Assembly (NCBI GenBank): GCA_035048485.1
Contig: CM068587.1
Coordinates: 42,345,842-42,409,841, forward strand
Length of the DNA: 64,000 bases
Direction: 5' to 3'
DNA from: Pteria penguin
Lineage: Eukaryota > Mollusca > Bivalvia > Pterioida > Pteriidae
Shown here: in pieces, positions 62,601 to 64,000 of the stretch
Layout of the letters: each line of letters opens with the position of its first letter
How positions within the stretch are numbered: position 1 is the stretch's first letter
The notes under the pieces: generated by a model
Seen by the model: the letters and a program-made list of their open reading frames with translations, nothing else
The model's database searches: none
What the model was told of the DNA's origin: nothing
Translations under genes and position numbers: made by a program

Positions 62601-62660
62601 AAGACGTAGCTGCCTTCAATGCTGCAGTTGTAGAACTTGGGGGACATCTTCCTATCAAGA
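50533..62660 (+). CDS. GDPGP1: GDP-D-glucose phosphorylase 1 (GDPGP1-like), multi-exon, 3' end outside
   Basis: Cytosolic enzyme converting GDP-D-glucose plus phosphate to GDP and glucose-1-phosphate. It is a relative of plant VTC2 GDP-galactose phosphorylase in the HIT/GalT-like superfamily, thought to remove mis-formed GDP-glucose. Exons: 50533-50604, 51143-51259, 51563-51724, 54988-55133, 56282-56384, 58344-58444, 61586-61731, 62476-62547, 62595-62660; all junctions are phase-consistent. They encode about 328 residues against about 385 in the human protein. Diagnostic stretches: [60 protein letters not shown] (HxHxH-type active site, middle His predicted nucleophile), [15 protein letters not shown], and ELGGHLPIK. 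By family comparison, about 40 C-terminal residues are missing on an exon beyond position 62660. The N-terminus may extend into an upstream exon. Confidence 0.95.
50735..50965. mobile_element. MITE (231 bp) in GDPGP1 intron 1, TA-flanked
   Basis: CAGTACAGTCCGGATGGAAC is mirrored by TTTCACACGGACTGTACTG, with TA on both sides. The interior holds several TGCCCACTG / CAGTGGGCA and GTCCACT / AGTGGAC palindromes. Confidence 0.9.
51143..51259 (+). CDS. GDPGP1: GDPGP1 exon 2
   Basis: 39 codons, phase 0-0 (acceptor TTTATAG, donor CAG|GTAGGT). It encodes [20 protein letters not shown], then [12 protein letters not shown], equivalent to FD..L...W......G.FRY.L.....ILPG...FVAQ of the vertebrate enzyme. 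Confidence 0.93.
51563..51724 (+). CDS. GDPGP1: GDPGP1 exon 3, source of the 44-bp splice-site minisatellite
   Basis: 54 codons, phase 0-0 (acceptor TGTTTCAG, donor AAG|GTAAGA). It encodes [40 protein letters not shown], then [14 protein letters not shown]. The vertebrate enzyme has the same FDP.QFNF.KI...E(V/I)LF block. The last roughly 40 nt and the donor are the first unit of the following array. Confidence 0.95.
51680..53750 (+). repeat. 44-bp minisatellite of about 47 units made from an exon-intron junction
   Basis: The unit is GAGCAG(C/T)CAATGCAATGAT, AAGGTAAGAAACAGTATACA, then GAGGA. It matches the end of exon 3 (CAGTATACA, a 10-nt interruption, GAGGAGAGCAGTCAGTGCAATG, here cut for length) plus its donor AAG|GTAAGAAAC. 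By my count about 30 units keep a GT at the donor position, 12 have GG, four carry a 5-bp deletion that removes the GT, and one has GA. Because 44 is not a multiple of three, reading past the first donor reaches a stop within the second unit (51770). Confidence 0.95.
53751..54987 (+). other. Rest of GDPGP1 intron 3
   Basis: AT-rich sequence ending in the acceptor TTTCTTGTTGCAG at 54987. No repeat recognised beyond the minisatellite. Confidence 0.6.
54988..55133 (+). CDS. GDPGP1: GDPGP1 exon 4
   Basis: Phase 0 to 2 (donor CC|GTAGGT). It encodes [20 protein letters not shown], then [12 protein letters not shown] and ECMLLSSHP. The (I/V)NVSPLE(Y/W)GHVL.VP motif is the signature strand of the family. 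Confidence 0.96.
55805..55950 (+). mobile_element. tRNA-derived SINE, head 3 type
   Basis: AGCATAGCTCAAATGGT (A box) and GGGGTTCGAGTCCCATC (B box), then a body ending TGTGATGTAAAACAAGAAAC, a tail reminiscent of the other two SINE families here. It lies in GDPGP1 intron 4. Confidence 0.82.
56085..56185. repeat. 21-bp tandem repeat, about four copies
   Basis: The unit ATAATGTATGAAAACTATCAG is repeated with small changes in GDPGP1 intron 4. Confidence 0.85.
56282..56384 (+). CDS. GDPGP1: GDPGP1 exon 5, active-site exon
   Basis: Phase 2 to 0 (acceptor TTCCTTTTAG, donor TGT|GTAAGC). It encodes [20 protein letters not shown], then [19 protein letters not shown] is the HIT-type histidine motif that carries the nucleotidyl intermediate in this superfamily. 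Confidence 0.97.
56700..57385 (-). repeat. Foldback repeat with palindromic hairpin and CRE-like sites, copy 2
   Basis: The palindrome at about 56733-56848 has GACAGGTTGACATGGCATAT and ATATGCCGTGTCAACCTGTC, with a longer loop than in copy 1. The body to 57385 is the reverse complement of 2690-3120 (CACACGATCATTGATCAGCT, TGACGTCAAAACGTGACGT, TGATTGACCAATCAAATTAC). It lies in GDPGP1 intron 5. Confidence 0.85.
57495..58275. repeat. Dispersed repeat with about 145-bp units
   Basis: Opens TTAGCTCACCTCACAAAGTG and GACGTCTGTCCGGGC. Three or four units follow with AGGTCATGACCTATATTTTC, CTTCAGTGCACTTGTAAG and AATGCTGTATCTTTGTATG. It belongs to the same broad class as the GGACGG-ended repeats, in opposite orientation. 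It ends about 70 bp before exon 6. Confidence 0.82.
58344..58444 (+). CDS. GDPGP1: GDPGP1 exon 6
   Basis: Phase 0 to 2 (acceptor TTTTTAG, donor AG|GTATAC). It encodes [20 protein letters not shown], then [13 protein letters not shown], corresponding to the ...L..LP.PGF.F... region of the family. Confidence 0.92.
58582..60096. mobile_element. Tc1/pogo-like MITE carrying a nested mariner
   Basis: The left end CTGTCAAACTTTGATATCTT is inverted at the right (GGTATCAAAGTTTGAATG), with TA on both flanks. The outer sequence is related to the 7816-8564 element. The middle holds a piece of the AATTCTGTGAAATATT-type dispersed repeat (about 58880) and the mariner below. It lies in GDPGP1 intron 6. Confidence 0.8.
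58990..59985 (+). pseudogene. Degenerate mariner (Tc1/mariner) transposase
   Basis: Translated pieces in changing frames follow mariner transposase order. HTH part: [36 protein letters not shown] and IASTVSIS. Catalytic part: VDEM (first Asp), [22 protein letters not shown] (second Asp), [15 protein letters not shown] (third Asp, DD34D spacing type), FFKNGIEAL and GDYVVK at the end. Multiple frameshifts and stops make it non-functional. The family is recognised from motifs; the subfamily is not determined. Confidence 0.92.
60097..61585 (+). other. GDPGP1 intron 6, remainder
   Basis: AT-rich. A short direct repeat (CTGATCTTATTCCCTTTCAG, about 60700 and 60728) is the only structure noted. Confidence 0.55.
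61586..61731 (+). CDS. GDPGP1: GDPGP1 exon 7
   Basis: Phase 2 to 1 (acceptor TTTTACTGCAG, donor G|GTGAGT). It encodes [20 protein letters not shown], then TKGTVFGED and [13 protein letters not shown]. This matches ...YL..HEIAHNLF(V/I)TRG... and ..VILW.RK of the family. Confidence 0.97.
61732..62475 (+). other. GDPGP1 intron 7, nothing recognised
   Basis: AT-rich intron between two secure exons; no repeat identified. Confidence 0.6.
62476..62547 (+). CDS. GDPGP1: GDPGP1 exon 8
   Basis: Phase 1 to 1 (acceptor TTCTTTCAG, donor G|GTAAGT). It encodes [20 protein letters not shown] then FTIR. This stretch is longer than the vertebrate equivalent, as often seen in invertebrate and plant relatives (family knowledge). 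Confidence 0.9.
62595..62660 (+). CDS. GDPGP1: GDPGP1 exon 9
   Basis: Phase 1 to 1 (acceptor TTGTTTTAG, only 47 bp after exon 8; donor A|GTAAGT). It encodes [20 protein letters not shown] then IK, matching IKD..AFN.A..ELAGHLP.K. Read through unspliced, the frame gives Ser-Lys-stop. About 40 more residues are expected on a further exon that I did not find before 64000. Confidence 0.92.
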
Positions 62661-62764
62661 GTAAGTAGATTTTGTTAATTACTATGAAACAAAATGGTAA
62701 TCTGTACTGACATGAAAACCTGGCAGATGGCAGAGCAGATTAGTCAGGAAGTTCATCTAATAAT

Positions 62765-63460
62765 CAAAAGTTCCTAAGATTGAACCAGGACCCATAGTCA
62801 TATCAGTTGTGTGTCTTATGTTGTAAATCAGGACCCATAGTCATATCAGTTGTTTGTCTTATGTTGTAAATCAGGACCTATAGTCATATCAGTTGTGTGG
62901 CCTAGTGGATAAGGTGGTCGGCTCGTGATCGAGAGGTCCTGGGTTTGACTCCCGCCCTGGGAACAGCGGTGTGCTGTCTTTCAGATGAGACAGTAAAAAC
63001 CGAGGTCCGGTGTCATGGTAGACGGGACATGTAAAAGATCCCTTACTGTTTCGGGTGGGTCCGTAGCAAAGGTCTAAATTTCTATGCATTGCATCAGGCA
63101 GATGCCTTCACCATATACATGAAATAATCCTGGAGCGACGTAAAACAATAATCAATATATCAATCAATGTGTGTCTTATTTTGTAAATCAGGACCCATAG
63201 TCATATCTGTTATGTGTCTGATTTTGTAAATTAGGACCTATAGTCATATCAGTTGTGTGCCTTATTTTGTTAATCAGGACCCATAGTCATATCAAATGTG
63301 TGTCTGATTTTGTAAATTAGGACCTATAGTCATATCAGTTGTGTGCCTTATTTTGTTAATCAGGACTAATAGTCATATCAGTTGTGTGTCTGATTTTGTA
63401 AATTAGGACATATAGTCATATCAGTTATGTGTCTATGTTGTAAATTAGGAGAGGCTTACT
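62765..63460. repeat. 43-bp minisatellite, about ten copies, split by a SINE
   Basis: The unit AATCAGGACCCATAGTCATA, TCAGTTGTGTGTCTTATTTT, GTA is repeated on both sides of the SINE at 62890-63170. Units right of the SINE alternate AATCAGGACC and AATTAGGACC. Confidence 0.9.
62890..63170 (+). mobile_element. tRNA-derived SINE, head 2 family, inserted in the 43-bp minisatellite
   Basis: GTGTGGCCTAGTGGATAAGG (A box), GGGTTTGACTCCCGCC (B box), then a body with AAAAGATCCCTTACTGTTTC and CAGATGCCTTCACCATATAC. The tail is GGAGCGACGTAAAACAATAA and (ATCA)n. Same family as 42317-42563. Confidence 0.93.
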
Positions 63461-64000
63461 CCTCCTGGGCACCTGGCCTCACCTCTAAATTTCAGAGGTC
63501 CATGTCCACTGTGGTACATTGTTGTTAGTGCCATAGTCATGTGACACCAGTTACTTTCGTATTTTATATTAATATCACACTTATTCCCTTTGCAGTGTGG
63601 AGCTTTTAAAAAAGTTCCCTGCAGAGGGTTTGACTTCAGTGTTATTACACCCTTTTTCCTACTGTTACGTGGCAGTGGCACTTTGTACACAGTGTTTGTT
63701 CACATTCATGTGTATATATACAGTGCTGAATTTTATTTGTTTCCTTTGTATGTAAGGGCATTCACGGCAGGTGTGGCTAGCCAAACACTCCTCCTCCTTC
63801 AAGGGTCCATGAATGTCCACTGTTGTGCATTGTTGTTAGAGCTATAGTAATGTGACACCAGTTATTTTGTGTTTTACATTATTTTGTATTCAAAGCCCAT
63901 AGTCATGTCAATTGTGTGTCTTATTTTTCAAATCTTTAGCCTGTAAAAGGGTGAACTTCATAGTTTCAAAAATCCTTAGTTGCTAGTGGCAAGGATGCTC
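63461..64000 (+). other. Sequence 3' of the minisatellite, last GDPGP1 exon not found
   Basis: Two related blocks (CCATGTCCACTGTGGTACAT at about 63500 and GAATGTCCACTGTTGTGCAT at about 63811, each followed by GTGACACCAGTTA) form a direct repeat about 310 bp apart. No exon with the expected C-terminal pattern was recognised. Confidence 0.5.

Overview
The window is nuclear DNA from an animal, most likely a bivalve mollusc. It is AT-rich, with two intron-rich conserved genes. Most of the remaining sequence is repeats: tRNA-derived SINEs, MITEs, minisatellites, and long dispersed repeats ending in GGACGGACGG-type motifs. The bivalve call rests on repeat style and is an inference; I cannot name a species. 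Many of the listed open frames are chance AT-rich ORFs or read across repeats, and the real coding sequence lies in short exons that I joined by splice sites and reading phase.

Minus strand, 1-35618: the first third of a UBR1/UBR2-type E3 ubiquitin ligase (N-recognin). I placed 17 consecutive exon positions, running from just upstream of the UBR box (zinc-finger degron reader), through the ClpS-like N-domain, to a conserved PPLR...HAGMWRRNG segment at the window edge. Every junction keeps phase except one roughly 20-residue gap between 1688 and 108, where an exon was not found. The start codon exon was not convincingly found. The exon after the N-domain is present in three tandem, diverged copies (12425-12523, 11999-12097, 11630-11728). 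All are 99 nt, all are phase 0, and all have intact splice sites: a candidate alternative-exon cluster.

Plus strand, 50533-62660: nine exons of a GDPGP1-type GDP-D-glucose phosphorylase (HIT/GalT-like superfamily, VTC2 relative) with the HLHFH active-site motif. The last exon lies beyond or near the window end. The 3' end of its third exon, including the 5' splice site, has expanded into a 44-bp minisatellite of about 47 units (51680-53750). The intron therefore begins with about 30 intact GT donor copies in a row. A 98-bp minisatellite sits directly upstream of the first recognised exon.

The two genes are divergent, with about 15 kb between their first recognised exons. That intergenic region and all introns carry mobile elements, several nested: hAT-like and Tc1/pogo-like MITEs with target-site duplications, a dead mariner inside another element, SINEs of at least three heads (two sharing a GCGACGTAAAAC tail), a large terminal-inverted-repeat element at 40925-44785, and arrays of TGACCT nuclear-receptor-like half-sites. 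I saw no rRNA, genuine tRNA or CRISPR.
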